A stretch of DNA of 64,000 nucleotides, taken from the NCBI RefSeq assembly GCF_000590555.1, contig NC_022198.1, forward strand, positions 764,338-828,337, in the 5' to 3' direction. This DNA is from Corynebacterium argentoratense DSM 44202 (GTDB lineage Bacteria > Actinomycetota > Actinomycetes > Mycobacteriales > Mycobacteriaceae). Positions 1 through 9,698 of this stretch are shown one piece after another; positions within the stretch are counted from its first letter, which is position 1, and the number at the start of each line of letters is the position of its first letter. The translations under genes and the position numbers were made by a program. A model generated the notes under the pieces. That model was given only the letters and a program-made list of their open reading frames with translations, was not told where the DNA came from and searched no databases.

Positions 1-397
1 CCATGGACTTGATCTTGACGACCTTCTTCTCACCGGTCTCCTGTACCAGTGCGGTGACAATCTCGCCGGCTTCTTTGGCGTCGCGGGCCCAGTGGACGTG
101 ACCTCCACGTGCGGTGACGGCAGCTTCGAACTGCTCCAGCAGCTCAGGCATGCGGGCCATCACGTCGCGCTTGATGTGCGAACCGGCCTCGCGCAATGCC
201 TGCCAGTCATCGATCTCAGCGATGACGGCAGCACGCTTGTCGCGAATGGTGTGCGTTGCCTTGTGGAGGTTGCGCCGCTGGGTGGCGTTGTACAACTCGT
301 GGTGTGCAGCCTTGGGGAAGGTTTCGGTGCCGCGCAGGTGTCCAACACCCTCAGGTGCGCGGGGCGGCATGGTCGGCTTGCCTAGGAAGACGCTCAC
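1..397 (-). CDS. lutB: LutB-type iron-sulfur lactate oxidation protein, N-terminal part (window edge)
   Basis: Only the first ~132 residues are in the window. The reading begins at a GTG that overlaps the lutA stop (shared GTGA), giving MSVFLGKPTMPP..., then HHELYNATQRRNLHKATHTIRDKRAAV and a stretch like VTARGGHVHWARDAKEAGEI. These match the N-terminal LUD (DUF162) part of LutB, which with LutA and LutC oxidises L-lactate to pyruvate through an Fe-S electron path. The ferredoxin-like C-terminal half lies outside the window. The 4-bp overlap with lutA points to translational coupling within a lut operon on the minus strand. Confidence 0.85.
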   Translation of the reverse strand, partial: MSVFLGKPTMPPRAPEGVGHLRGTETFPKAAHHELYNATQRRNLHKATHTIRDKRAAVIAEIDDWQALREAGSHIKRDVMARMPELLEQFEAAVTARGGHVHWARDAKEAGEIVTALVQETGEKKVVKIKSM

Positions 398-1179
398 AGC
401 ATTGCCTCCTTGGTGTAGATTGCGGACGAAGGCGTCCAGGGGTGGTCTTTGGTGGACGCCAGAATCTCAGCCATATGCACTGCACGAACACCAGCGTGCT
501 GGCGGGACAAAGCGCCGCCGATATTCATCAAGCAGGAAGCGTCGCCTGCAGTGACGTATTCTGCCTCGGTGCTCTTGATGTTCCGGCACTTGTCACCCAC
601 CATCGATGCGGACACTTCAGCATTCTTCACAGAGAAGGTGCCGCCGAAACCGCAGCATTCGTCGGCGTGGGGAAGCTCCACCAAGTCAATACCTTCTACG
701 TTGCGCAGCAATCGCAAAGGGCGGTCCCCAACCTTGAGGAAACGCAGGGAGTGGCAAGTGGAGTGGTAGGTGACGCGGTGGGGGAAGAATGCGCCAAGCT
801 GATCAGTGCCCGCGACGTCAATAAGAAACTCGGACAAATCGTAGGTCTTTTTCGCAGTGGCACGAGCACCGTCGACTAGTGCAGCGTTGCCGTAGCGGGA
901 GGCGACGTGTTCGTGTTGCTCGCGAACAGCACCGGCGCAGGAACCCGACGGGGCGACGACGCAATCGATCGACGGATCCGAAAAAGCGTCGACATAGTTC
1001 TTGATTTGGGGGATAGCCTCGCGCTGGTACCCGGTGTTGACGTGCATCTGGCCGCAGCAGGACTGTTGCTCCGGGAAGACGACTTCGTGGCCGAGTCGGG
1101 AGAGGATGACTGCAGTGGCCTTGACGACGTCCGGGAACATCGCATCGCCAATGCAAGTCGAGAAGAGAGCGACGCGCAT
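394..1179 (-). CDS. lutA: LutA-type (Fe-S)-binding lactate oxidation protein
   Basis: 261 aa. It carries the two cysteine-rich CCG domains of the family: SCCGQMHVNTGY near residues 40-51 and ECCGFGGTFSVKN near 172, plus isolated cysteines (C9, SGSCAGAV, STCHSLR). LutA/GlpC-like CCG proteins bind Fe-S clusters and act with LutB and LutC in L-lactate oxidation to pyruvate. First gene of a minus-strand operon overlapping lutB by 4 bp. The L-lactate permease upstream on the same strand supports the substrate. RBS AAAGGAG lies just before the ATG. A 22-bp inverted repeat at 1321-1342 may control it. Confidence 0.93.
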   Translation of the reverse strand: MRVALFSTCIGDAMFPDVVKATAVILSRLGHEVVFPEQQSCCGQMHVNTGYQREAIPQIKNYVDAFSDPSIDCVVAPSGSCAGAVREQHEHVASRYGNAALVDGARATAKKTYDLSEFLIDVAGTDQLGAFFPHRVTYHSTCHSLRFLKVGDRPLRLLRNVEGIDLVELPHADECCGFGGTFSVKNAEVSASMVGDKCRNIKSTEAEYVTAGDASCLMNIGGALSRQHAGVRAVHMAEILASTKDHPWTPSSAIYTKEAML

Positions 1180-1510
1180 GGGCTGCTCCTTTTCTTTTCA
1201 AGCGGGTGAGTTGTTTTCTTTTAAATGCGTTTAGAGCTGTTTAAAAACCACAAACGTATGCGTCAATCCTAGCAAACAAATCTGCATCGATTTTATAGAT
1301 GACCGGCAATAATCCTGGCGTCGCACATGGGCTGATGTGCGAAACCAAGGTTTAACTCACAAGAAATTAATTCGTAATTCCTGCAGGGTGACTTAATACA
1401 GCTTAGGCAGAATTAAACTTTTGGACTTTTTGAGTTTGCTGTCGGGAATTTGCAGGTATTTCGCGGAGTGTTTGCTATGAAAATTACAATGACAACGTTG
1501 CGGAAATGGG
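1180..1510. other. Intergenic region upstream of lutA
   Basis: No convincing gene. It holds the lutA promoter region, a 22-bp inverted repeat (1321-1342) and AT-rich sequence. Short ORFs here lack homology and an RBS. Confidence 0.6.
1321..1342. promoter_or_regulatory. 22-bp inverted repeat upstream of lutA
   Basis: TCGCACAT-GGGCTG-ATGTGCGA: two perfect 8-bp arms around a 6-bp spacer, about 140 bp upstream of the lutA start. The size and symmetry suit a dimeric regulator, perhaps of GntR or IclR type acting on lactate genes. It is not a GlxR/CRP box, which would read TGTGA...TCACA. The function is inferred from position only. Confidence 0.4.
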
Positions 1511-1536
1511 TGTGGGGCGCCGGAAGACGCCCCACA
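1511..1536 (-). terminator. Hairpin downstream of the lactate permease gene
   Basis: Inverted repeat TGTGGGGCG...CGCCCCACA (9-bp arms), 17 bp past the stop of the permease. There is no clear T run, so it may be a weak terminator or 3'-end stabiliser. Confidence 0.5.
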
Positions 1537-1552
1537 GTCGCTGATGCCCTGG

Positions 1553-3232
1553 CTACACGAGGAAGCTCAGAACGTTGGTCTGGAGGTAGACCAACAGGCA
1601 CACTACGAAGAGCATGCCCAGCGACCAGCCGGCCACGGACTTGAAGATGGAGGATTCTTCGCCCTCCAGGTTTACTGCAGTTGCGGCAATAGCTAGGGAC
1701 TGCGGGGAAACCATCTTGCCGACCACACCACCGGTGGTGTTGGCTGCAAGCATGAGGTCCGGGTTCAGGCCCGCGTGCTCGGCTGCGGTTACCTGCATCT
1801 TGCCGAACAGGGCGTTAGCGGATGTGTCGGAGCCGGTGACTGCAGTACCAACCCAGCCCAGAGTCGGCGCGAGGAAGGCGTAGACCGCGCCTAGGGATGC
1901 GACATATTCGCCGATGGAGACGGTTTGACCGGAGTAATTCATCACATAAGCCAGAGCCAGCACAGCGGCAATCGTCAGGGCTGCGTGGCGCATGCGGAAC
2001 ATGCAGTGGCCGATTTCGGCGAAAACCCGACCGAGGTCGGTCTTGTAGCGGCCACCCTCATTGAACACCGCGTAGATCACACCGACGATCAGGCCCGAAA
2101 TGAGCAGCAGGGTGCCGGGGTTGTTGATGTAAGCAAGCGAGTATGCGGACTTCACAGGCTCACCGGAGGCGGTCAGCAGGTGGTCCTTAAGGACCGGCCA
2201 ATCGAAGGAGATCATGAAGGTCTCCTTCAGCCATTTCGGGAAGGGGTTGGTGAGCGAACCAAATTTGTCGAGGTTGCACACACCGAAAATCAGGGTGACA
2301 ACAAGGTAGGGGAGCAGTGCCATCCACACGCGGACGCCGGGTAGCTCATCGTGGATTGCTGCGGGGCCGACTCCCATGCGCGCACGCATTTCTTCGACGC
2401 CGCGAGGCTTCCAGAACCGCAGGAATCCGACGGCGACGCCGAGGGAGAAGATGCAGGCGACGATGTCTGTGAGCTGGTACGCGAAGAAGTTAGAGGTGGC
2501 CCACTGGGCGATACCGAAAGCGAAGCCGATGACGACGGCGGGTACCCATGCGTCCTTGACGCCGCGGACACCGTCGAGGATGAGCAGCAGGATCAGCGGC
2601 ACGAAGAATGCGAGAACCGGCGCTTGGTGGCCGACGATCGCTGCGATGTGGTTGGTTTCTTCGGCGGTACGTCCGGCGACTGCACCGGCAGTGGTGATCG
2701 GGATGGCGACGGCGCCGAAGGCGACGGGTGCGGTGTTGGCCAGCAGTACCACGGTGGCGGCGCGCAGGGGCTTGATGCCGAGCGCGAGGATCATCGTGGC
2801 GGTGATGGCGACGGGGGCGCCGAAACCTGCGAGTGCCTCCAGTAGGCCACCGAAGCAAAAGGCGATGAGGATGGCCTGGATGCGGATGTCGCCATTGCCC
2901 AGGCGGTCGAAGGTGCGGCGGAGGTCTTCGAAGCGGCCGGAGATGACGGTGACTTCGTAGAACCAGATCGCCATGACGATGACCCAGACGATCGGTAGTA
3001 GGCCGAAGAGGCCGCCGCGTCCGGCAGAAGAGACGGCGAGAAGCCAGGGCATCTTGAAGCCGACGATGGCCACAAGAATTGACGCCGCGAGGGCGACGAG
3101 TGCGGATGTATGGGCGCGTGCCTTGACGCCTATGAGCATCACAAAGAATGTGAGTAGTGGAATGGTCGCTACGGCTGCGGATAGGCCGAGGCTTCCTGCT
3201 ACGGCACTGGTGTCAGCAACAAAGCTCTCCAT
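1553..3232 (-). CDS. lldP: L-lactate permease (LldP/LctP family)
   Basis: 559 aa, the usual size for the family. Hydrophobic throughout, with roughly 12-14 predicted membrane segments. Family-typical stretches are visible: GLLPIVWVIVMAIWFYEVTV near residue 77, GGLLEALAGFGAPVAITATM near 128, and GWVGTAVTGSDTSANALFGK in the C-terminal third. It imports L-lactate by H+ symport. RBS AAGGAG lies 6 bp before the ATG. It is oriented with lutAB but separated from lutA by 373 bp with a hairpin between, so it is probably a separate transcript of the same catabolic locus. Confidence 0.95.
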   Translation of the reverse strand: MESFVADTSAVAGSLGLSAAVATIPLLTFFVMLIGVKARAHTSALVALAASILVAIVGFKMPWLLAVSSAGRGGLFGLLPIVWVIVMAIWFYEVTVISGRFEDLRRTFDRLGNGDIRIQAILIAFCFGGLLEALAGFGAPVAITATMILALGIKPLRAATVVLLANTAPVAFGAVAIPITTAGAVAGRTAEETNHIAAIVGHQAPVLAFFVPLILLLILDGVRGVKDAWVPAVVIGFAFGIAQWATSNFFAYQLTDIVACIFSLGVAVGFLRFWKPRGVEEMRARMGVGPAAIHDELPGVRVWMALLPYLVVTLIFGVCNLDKFGSLTNPFPKWLKETFMISFDWPVLKDHLLTASGEPVKSAYSLAYINNPGTLLLISGLIVGVIYAVFNEGGRYKTDLGRVFAEIGHCMFRMRHAALTIAAVLALAYVMNYSGQTVSIGEYVASLGAVYAFLAPTLGWVGTAVTGSDTSANALFGKMQVTAAEHAGLNPDLMLAANTTGGVVGKMVSPQSLAIAATAVNLEGEESSIFKSVAGWSLGMLFVVCLLVYLQTNVLSFLV

Positions 3233-3532
3233 CGGTGCTCCTTGTTAGAAGTAGGTGTGCAAAAAACGTTTGTGTGCGTTAGGCCACTTTTATGGGCGCC
3301 GTTAAGATTCTCGCAATCACAATACCTATGAGATGTTACTCCTATCACTCTTCCTATCGCTATGTTTTACCCCTCCTATAAAAGCTATTGTTCAACAATC
3401 GACTTTCCAACCTGTAAAAATGTGTAAGGCAGTGAGTATTGTCACCTCCCGCGGGCTCCCCCCGTTGCTTGCCAAACCCCAACGAGGGGCAATATTGTGT
3501 GCGACAAACCAGCTTCGATAGGCTTGCAGGTT
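3233..3532. other. Divergent intergenic region lldP / argS
   Basis: 300 bp, AT-richer than its neighbours, holding the promoters of lldP (minus) and argS (plus). No small gene or strong repeat is seen. Confidence 0.5.
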
Positions 3533-5206
3533 ATGACTCCCGCAGACCTTTCACAGCTGATCCGGGCTGTCGCAGTGGATTACTTCACTGAGCAGCAGCT
3601 CGATGCCTCCGTATTGCCTCAAGAAGTAACCGTTGAGCGCCCCCGAAACCCGGAGCACGGCGATTACGCAACCAACGTGGCACTGCAGGTAGCAAAGAAG
3701 GTCGGTAAAAACCCCCGCGAGATCGCCCAGGGTCTGGCCGACGCGCTGAGCGCTCAGGACGCGATTGCCAGCGCTGACGTCGCGGGCCCCGGCTTCCTCA
3801 ACATCCGCCTGGCTGCAGCAGCCCAAGGACAAATCGTCGCCACCATCATCAATGCAGGTCAGTCCTTCGGCCACAACGACAGCTTGAGCGGCGCCGCCAT
3901 CAACCTGGAATTCGTGTCCGCCAACCCCACCGGCCCCATTCACCTCGGCGGCACTCGTTGGGCGGCGGTAGGCGATGCTCTCGGTAGAGTGCTAGCAGCC
4001 AACGGCGCGCGCGTCACGCGCGAGTACTACTTCAATGATCACGGCACCCAGATCGACCGCTTCGTGCGCTCCCTCATCGCCGCAGCCGAAGGACAACCGA
4101 CCCCTGAAGACGGGTACGGCGGAGCCTACATTCAGGACATTGCGAAGGCTGTCGTTGCGGCCGAGCCTAGCGTGCTTAACCTGCCCGAAGAACAAAAAGC
4201 AGAAGCCTTCCGCGCACGCGGCGTCGACATGATGTTCGCGCAGATCAAGGAGTCACTGCACGAATTCGGAACAGACTTTGACGTATTCTTCCACGAAAAT
4301 TCCCTCTTCGAATCCGGCGCCGTTGACCGTGCGATCGCGATGCTTAAAGACAACGGCAACCTCTACGAAGCCGACGGTGCGTGGTGGCTACGCTCCACGG
4401 AATTTGGAGACGACAAGGATCGCGTCGTCATTAAGTCTGATGGCAACGCCGCGTACATCGCCGGCGACATTGCCTACGTGGTCGACAAAATCGAACGCGG
4501 CCACAACCTGTGCATCTACATGCTGGGGGCCGACCACCACGGTTACATTGCCCGCCTGAAGGCAGCAGCTGCGGCACTGGGGTACGACCCCAACCAGGTC
4601 GAAGTCATGATCGGTCAGATGGTTAACCTGCTGGAAAACGGCGAAGCCAAGAAGATGTCCAAGCGCGCCGGCACTGTGATCACCCTCGAAGACTTGGTGG
4701 AGGCAATTGGCGTCGATGCAGCCCGCTATGCCCTGATCCGTTCCTCCGTGGATTCTTCTCTGGACATCGACCTCGGGTTGTGGGCGTCCCAGTCCAGCGA
4801 CAATCCGGTGTTCTACGTCCAGTACGGCCACGCCCGCTTGTGCTCGATTATGCGCAAAGCCTCCGAGATCGGCATTGAGGTTCCTCATGACGCCGCGGGG
4901 CTGTCCGCCGTCGACCTGTCTTTGCTCACCCACGAGCGTGAGGGCGACTTGATCCGCACCTTGGGCGAATTCCCCGCCGTGGTTAAAACAGCAGCTGAAC
5001 TGCGCGAACCCCACCGCGTTGCTCGCTACGCCGAGGAGCTGGCCGGGACCTTCCATCGCTTCTACGACGCCTGCCAGATCCTGCCGAAGGCGGATCAGGA
5101 CGTCGAAGGTGTTTTCCGCGCGCGCTTGGCGCTTGCGCAGGCTAGCCGCCAGGTGTTGTCCAACGCTCTTGGACTGTTGGGTGTTAGCGCCCCGGAGAGG
5201 ATGTAG
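3533..5206 (+). CDS. argS: Arginyl-tRNA synthetase
   Basis: 557 aa class I synthetase charging tRNA-Arg. The HIGH-like motif is HLGG within [14 protein letters not shown] near residue 135, and the KMSK loop is KKMSKRAGT near residue 380. The C-terminal DALR anticodon-binding part ends in [14 protein letters not shown]. The start is placed at the ATG giving [10 protein letters not shown], which fits corynebacterial ArgS; an upstream in-frame ATG at 3497 would add 12 unlikely residues. No strong RBS precedes it, so a short or leaderless 5' end is possible. lysA follows with zero spacing, the known corynebacterial argS-lysA operon. Confidence 0.97.
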   Translation: MTPADLSQLIRAVAVDYFTEQQLDASVLPQEVTVERPRNPEHGDYATNVALQVAKKVGKNPREIAQGLADALSAQDAIASADVAGPGFLNIRLAAAAQGQIVATIINAGQSFGHNDSLSGAAINLEFVSANPTGPIHLGGTRWAAVGDALGRVLAANGARVTREYYFNDHGTQIDRFVRSLIAAAEGQPTPEDGYGGAYIQDIAKAVVAAEPSVLNLPEEQKAEAFRARGVDMMFAQIKESLHEFGTDFDVFFHENSLFESGAVDRAIAMLKDNGNLYEADGAWWLRSTEFGDDKDRVVIKSDGNAAYIAGDIAYVVDKIERGHNLCIYMLGADHHGYIARLKAAAAALGYDPNQVEVMIGQMVNLLENGEAKKMSKRAGTVITLEDLVEAIGVDAARYALIRSSVDSSLDIDLGLWASQSSDNPVFYVQYGHARLCSIMRKASEIGIEVPHDAAGLSAVDLSLLTHEREGDLIRTLGEFPAVVKTAAELREPHRVARYAEELAGTFHRFYDACQILPKADQDVEGVFRARLALAQASRQVLSNALGLLGVSAPERM

Positions 5207-6625
5207 ATGCTCGACCAACCCAAACCCTCGACCCCGCAGCCGACCATCCCGAAGGTGGATCGGGCAGAAATCCCCGACTTCAATGACCTTCCGGGCCAGG
5301 TGTGGCCAAGGAACGCCCAGCGTCAGGAAGACGGAGTGGTCACCATTGCTGGTGTGCCGCTTCCTGAGATCGCGGAAGAATACGGCACCCCTGTGTTCGT
5401 TGTCGATGAGGACGATTTCCGTTCACGCTGCCGCGATATGGCCCAGGCTTTTGGCGGCGGCGAGCATGTGCACTATGCGTCCAAAGCCTTTCTGACAACC
5501 ACGATTGCACGGTGGGTTGACGAAGAAGGCCTGTGTTTGGATGTCGCCTCCGAAGGGGAACTGCGGGTCGCATTAGCTGCGGGATTCCCGGCAGAAAGGG
5601 TCACCGCCCACGGCAATAACAAGTCCACAAGCTTTTTGAAGTTGTGTGTCGACGCCGGTGTTGGCCACGTAGTGCTTGATGCACCTGGGGAGCTGGATAC
5701 GCTGAACGCTGTCGCCGCCGAGGCCGGTCGTGTCCAGGAAGTCATGGTCCGAGTAAAGCCCGGCGTGGAGGCGCACACCCACGAGTTCATCGCCACCAGC
5801 CATGAGGACCAAAAGTTTGGTTTCTCTTTGGCCGCTGGGTCGGCGCATCGGGCGGCGCAGGCCGTCATGCGTGCCGAGAACTTGTCGTTGGTTGGGTTGC
5901 ACTGCCATGTGGGCTCCCAGGTGTTCGATGCGGAAGGCTTCAGCCTCGCAGCCGAGCGCGTGTTGGGTTTGTGGAGCCAGCTGGCCAAGGAGGGCGCCGA
6001 GTTGGAGATTCTCGATCTTGGTGGCGGCTACGGTATTGCCTACACCGCTGATGAGCAGCCCTTGGATGTCAAGGCGATTGCCGCGGATTTGTTGGCCCGC
6101 ATTGACGCACATGCGGCGGCGCGAGGGATTGAGGCCCCGAAGATCATGGTGGAGCCGGGTCGTGCCATTGCCGGCCCTTCGACGGTCACCGTCTACGACA
6201 CGGGTGTGATCAAGGATGTTCACGTCGATGACAACGCCACTCGCCGATACATTGCTGTTGATGGTGGGATGAGCGATAACATTCGACCTTCACTGTATGA
6301 CGCCGCGTACGATGTGCGCGCAGTCAATCGTTTCTGTGACGGTGCCCCTACCGCGAGCCGTATCGTGGGTAGTCATTGCGAGTCCGGTGACATTTTGCTG
6401 CGCGACGCGTTGCTTCCGGACGATATCGCGACCGGTGATCTGCTTGCCTTCGCCGCTACTGGCGCCTACTGCTACGCGATGACGAGCCGCTATAACTACA
6501 TGCTTCGGCCCGCAGTGGTCAGTGTTCGCGCTGGACAGAGCACTTTGATGGTGCGGCGCGAAAGCATTGACGACGTGCTGGCCATGGAGCCTGGCTACAC
6601 CCCACCGACGCAAACAAAAAACTAA
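5207..6625 (+). CDS. lysA: Diaminopimelate decarboxylase
   Basis: 472 aa. PLP-dependent last step of lysine synthesis (meso-DAP to L-lysine + CO2). Visible: the PLP lysine in HYASKAF (K93), the HGNNK segment, HCHVGSQ, the glycine loop [22 protein letters not shown], and the partner-site cysteine in [10 protein letters not shown]. The ATG directly abuts the argS stop and has GAGAGG upstream, so the start is kept there. This gives an N-terminal extension of about 20 residues over the C. glutamicum enzyme, whose start aligns near EIPDFNDLP. In C. glutamicum hom-thrB follows; here the etf genes do. Confidence 0.97.
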   Translation: MLDQPKPSTPQPTIPKVDRAEIPDFNDLPGQVWPRNAQRQEDGVVTIAGVPLPEIAEEYGTPVFVVDEDDFRSRCRDMAQAFGGGEHVHYASKAFLTTTIARWVDEEGLCLDVASEGELRVALAAGFPAERVTAHGNNKSTSFLKLCVDAGVGHVVLDAPGELDTLNAVAAEAGRVQEVMVRVKPGVEAHTHEFIATSHEDQKFGFSLAAGSAHRAAQAVMRAENLSLVGLHCHVGSQVFDAEGFSLAAERVLGLWSQLAKEGAELEILDLGGGYGIAYTADEQPLDVKAIAADLLARIDAHAAARGIEAPKIMVEPGRAIAGPSTVTVYDTGVIKDVHVDDNATRRYIAVDGGMSDNIRPSLYDAAYDVRAVNRFCDGAPTASRIVGSHCESGDILLRDALLPDDIATGDLLAFAATGAYCYAMTSRYNYMLRPAVVSVRAGQSTLMVRRESIDDVLAMEPGYTPPTQTKN

Positions 6626-6682
6626 GGCTAGACTTTTAAGCAGCCCTAACCCCCATCAGCATCGAAAGGCAGTCCCTTAGGA

Positions 6683-7471
6683 ATGTCCACCATTTTTGTT
6701 CTGGTCAAGCACGTGCCTGACACGTGGTCCACTAAGACGCTGAACCCCGATTTCACTCTCCACCGCGAAGGTGTAGACGAAGTTATTGATGAGATTAACG
6801 AGTACGCAGTGGAGCAAGCGCTCCGTTTGAAGGAGTCCTTGGGCGAGTCCACCGTTGTGGCTTTGTCCATGGGTGCGCCTTCCTCTGAGGAAGCGTTGCG
6901 CAAGGCACTGGCTATGGGGGCGGATCATGCTGTGCTGCTCAGCGATCCTGCGCTTGCTGGTTCGGATGCCTTGGGGACGGTGTGGGCTTTGAACTGTGCA
7001 ATTGATGCCGCGGCCCAGACGTTTGGCGCGCCCGATGTGATCATTGCGGGCAATGCCTCGTCGGATGGTTCGATGGGGGTTGTGCCGGGTGTGCTCTCGG
7101 AATACCGCCAGGTACCTGCGCTGACCAACGTGCGTGAGATCAGCGTTGACGGCGGCGTCATAAAAGCTGTTCGCGAAGACCATTCAGGTACCTACCAGCT
7201 CAGCGCCCCGATGCCGCTGGTTATTTCCGTGACGGAGAAAAACGACAAGCCGCGTTTCCCCAACTTCAAAGGCATCATGGCGGCGAAAAAGGCGGAGATC
7301 GTGCGCCTGAGTCTGGCCGACACCGCAGCTGAGGCCACACAGGTTGGTTTGGCGAATGCCGCAACCGTGGTGACTGCAGCGGCGAACCGCCCCGAACGCA
7401 GTGGCGGACGGATCGTACGTGGTGAGCAAGGCGTGGAAGAGCTTGTCGCCTTCCTCAAGGATCGCATCTAG
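6683..7471 (+). CDS. etfB: Electron transfer flavoprotein beta subunit
   Basis: 262 aa, normal size. Starts MSTIFVLVKHVPDT, with the family-typical INEYAVEQALRLKE region and AMGADHAVLLSDPA. EtfB binds AMP and pairs with EtfA to shuttle electrons from flavin dehydrogenases to the quinone pool. Followed after 12 bp by etfA. The order etfB-etfA-cysteine desulfurase-mnmA-ligA is conserved in mycobacteria and corynebacteria. Confidence 0.95.
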   Translation: MSTIFVLVKHVPDTWSTKTLNPDFTLHREGVDEVIDEINEYAVEQALRLKESLGESTVVALSMGAPSSEEALRKALAMGADHAVLLSDPALAGSDALGTVWALNCAIDAAAQTFGAPDVIIAGNASSDGSMGVVPGVLSEYRQVPALTNVREISVDGGVIKAVREDHSGTYQLSAPMPLVISVTEKNDKPRFPNFKGIMAAKKAEIVRLSLADTAAEATQVGLANAATVVTAAANRPERSGGRIVRGEQGVEELVAFLKDRI

Positions 7472-7483
7472 CGCGAAGGGACA

Positions 7484-8407
7484 ATGACAATGACTAACGT
7501 TTACGTACTTGCGGAATCTGCCGCTCATTCCGCGATCACTGCGGAGATGATCACTGTAGCACGCAATCTCGGCGACGTCACCGCCGTGCTTGTTGACGCC
7601 CCGGAGCTCGCCGAAGAGATCACGCAGCTGGGCGCCCAGCGCGTGGTGCACGTCAACTCCCAGGGCAGGGTCCTGCTGCCGGCAGTTGATGCCCTGCAGA
7701 CCCTGGCGGCCGCCCAACCCGGTCCCATCATCGTGCCTGGCCACGCCACCGGCAACGAGATCGCCGGTCGCTTGGCGGCGCGCCTGGCAAGCGGCGTCCT
7801 GCGTGATGTTGTTGGAGTTAATCCCGACCGCACGGCACAGCAGTCCATTTTCGGTGACACCGTTTCTGTGAGCGCGGCTGTCGGTGGCGAATGCCCGGTG
7901 TACACGCTGCGCCCGGGTGCTGTCCCCGCTGAGCTTGTGCCGGCTGCCGACGTCACAATCGAAACCCTGGAACTTGCTGGCCCGGGTGCACTGGACGCCA
8001 CCGTCGAGTCCTTCACCCCGGCAGTGCACGGAGACCGGCCCGAGCTCACCGAGGCCAAGGTTGTTGTCGCCGGTGGTCGTGGTGTCGGTGAGGACGGTTT
8101 TGCAACACTCGTGGAACCCCTTGCAGACGTTTTCGGTGCCGCGATCGGTGCGACCCGCGACGTCGTCGATCAAGGCTGGGCTGACGGCAGCATGCAGGTG
8201 GGGCAAACGGGTGTCACCGTGTCCCCCGACTTGTACATTGCGCTTGGTATTTCCGGCGCGATCCAGCACAAGTCCGGCATGCAAACCTCCAAGACCATCG
8301 TCGCGATCAACAACGATGAGGACGCGCACATCTTCGACATCGCCGACCTTGGTCTGGTGGCCAACGTTGAAGACGTCGTGCCAGTGCTGATCGAACGTTT
8401 GAAGTAG
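7484..8407 (+). CDS. etfA: Electron transfer flavoprotein alpha subunit
   Basis: 307 aa. The C-terminal FAD-binding domain is clear: VVAGGRGVGEDGF near residue 190, then VGQTGVTVSPDLYIALGIS, SGAIQHKSGMQ and AINNDEDAHIFDIADLGLV. It forms the heterodimer with EtfB. Two in-frame ATGs (7484, 7490) lie close together; the first is placed 6-7 bp from GAAGGG. A long antisense reading frame over the gene is a codon-bias shadow. Confidence 0.95.
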   Translation: MTMTNVYVLAESAAHSAITAEMITVARNLGDVTAVLVDAPELAEEITQLGAQRVVHVNSQGRVLLPAVDALQTLAAAQPGPIIVPGHATGNEIAGRLAARLASGVLRDVVGVNPDRTAQQSIFGDTVSVSAAVGGECPVYTLRPGAVPAELVPAADVTIETLELAGPGALDATVESFTPAVHGDRPELTEAKVVVAGGRGVGEDGFATLVEPLADVFGAAIGATRDVVDQGWADGSMQVGQTGVTVSPDLYIALGISGAIQHKSGMQTSKTIVAINNDEDAHIFDIADLGLVANVEDVVPVLIERLK

Positions 8408-8420
8408 CCCCACGGCAGTT

Positions 8421-9623
8421 ATGCAGGTGTTTCTCGATCACGCCGCGACGTCGCCCACCCGCGAGGTCGCGATCGAGGCCTACCTTGAGCACGCGCATCT
8501 TCTTAACCCAGGCGGCCAATACGCTTTAGGCAGGCAGGCGAAGGCAGCCCTCGAGCAAGCCCGCGAAGACATCGGGGAGCTGCTGGGAGCAGAACCCATT
8601 GAGGTCATCTTCTGTGCGAGCGGCACCGAGGCAGACAACCTCGCAATCCACGGACTGTGGGGGAATGCGACACACGGCGTGGTGTTTACCAGCCCACTGG
8701 AGCACCCCGGCGTCCGGGAACCCATCAGGCACCTAGCCGGCGCGCGTGTGGTCGACATGCCACTAGGACGAAACAACACTGCACGGGTCGACAGTGAACT
8801 TTTCCGTCGACAACTGGTGGAATACGCTGTAGCGCACTCTGCAGGGGACACGGTTGATATTCGGTTTGCCACCTGCATGATGGCTAATAATGAGACCGGC
8901 GCCATCCAACCTATCGCCGACATTGCCCGGCTGTGCGCGCAGCCCCCGGCAGTACCCGGTGCAGGGCCACAGTTAACACCTTTCCCACTGCATGTTGACG
9001 CGGTGCAGGCCGTCGGGCACATACCTGTTGATTTTCATGCACTCGGTGCGACAACGCTTGCCGCGAGCGCCCACAAGTTTGGTGGACTGAGGGGCGTGGG
9101 GCTGCTGTTGGCCAAACGTTCCCCAGCTCTGCACCCGCTGCTCACCGGTGGGGGACAGGAGCGCGGCATCCGGCCCGGCACCCACGATGTTGCCGGCGCC
9201 GTCGCCACAGCCGCCGCCTTAAAAGAGGCATGTTCCGAGATCGACGCAGAACACCAACGCCTAGCTGGCCTGCGCGACCAGATGCGCGAACGCATCACCG
9301 CAACCATAGACGACGTCATCATCCACACCCCCGAAGACGACATCCTGCCCGGGCACCTACATATCTCCTTCCCCGGGGCAGAAGGCGATAGTTTGTTGAT
9401 GCTTCTTGACGTCGCGGGCATTGCGGCATCCACAGGGTCAGCGTGCGCCAGCGGAGTCAACCGGGCCAGCGAAGTGCTGCTCGCCATGGGAGTGGACGAA
9501 CCCACCGCGCGCGGAGCCCTCCGCATCACCCTCGGACGTACAAGCACCCAGGACGACGTGGACAAGCTACTGGCAGTGCTTCCGGACGTGGTGTCCCGCG
9601 CCCGCCTGGCAGGCATGGCCTAG
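8421..9623 (+). CDS. Cysteine desulfurase (NifS/IscS-like)
   Basis: 400 aa class V PLP aminotransferase fold. N-terminal FLDHAATSP; MMANNETGAIQP; the PLP-binding lysine in AASAHKFGGLRGVGLL; the flexible-loop active-site cysteine in STGSACASGVN near residue 338. Removes sulfur from cysteine as an enzyme-bound persulfide. mnmA lies directly downstream, so a main role in supplying sulfur for tRNA 2-thiouridine is likely; the SufS of Fe-S assembly is normally elsewhere in corynebacteria. Confidence 0.93.
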   Translation: MQVFLDHAATSPTREVAIEAYLEHAHLLNPGGQYALGRQAKAALEQAREDIGELLGAEPIEVIFCASGTEADNLAIHGLWGNATHGVVFTSPLEHPGVREPIRHLAGARVVDMPLGRNNTARVDSELFRRQLVEYAVAHSAGDTVDIRFATCMMANNETGAIQPIADIARLCAQPPAVPGAGPQLTPFPLHVDAVQAVGHIPVDFHALGATTLAASAHKFGGLRGVGLLLAKRSPALHPLLTGGGQERGIRPGTHDVAGAVATAAALKEACSEIDAEHQRLAGLRDQMRERITATIDDVIIHTPEDDILPGHLHISFPGAEGDSLLMLLDVAGIAASTGSACASGVNRASEVLLAMGVDEPTARGALRITLGRTSTQDDVDKLLAVLPDVVSRARLAGMA

Positions 9624-9698
9624 CAGGTAGTAGGGTACTGCTAGTATTTTCCCGGATTCACCCACCACCCAATCACCCACCAGCCCAATGAGGAGACC

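Noticed and set aside
1321-1342. GlxR/CRP site upstream of lutA
   Set aside because: The arms read CACAT...ATGTG, the reverse polarity of TGTGA...TCACA.
7184-8413. 409-codon minus-strand open frame
   Set aside because: Antisense to etfB end and etfA; composition and lack of motifs mark it as a shadow.
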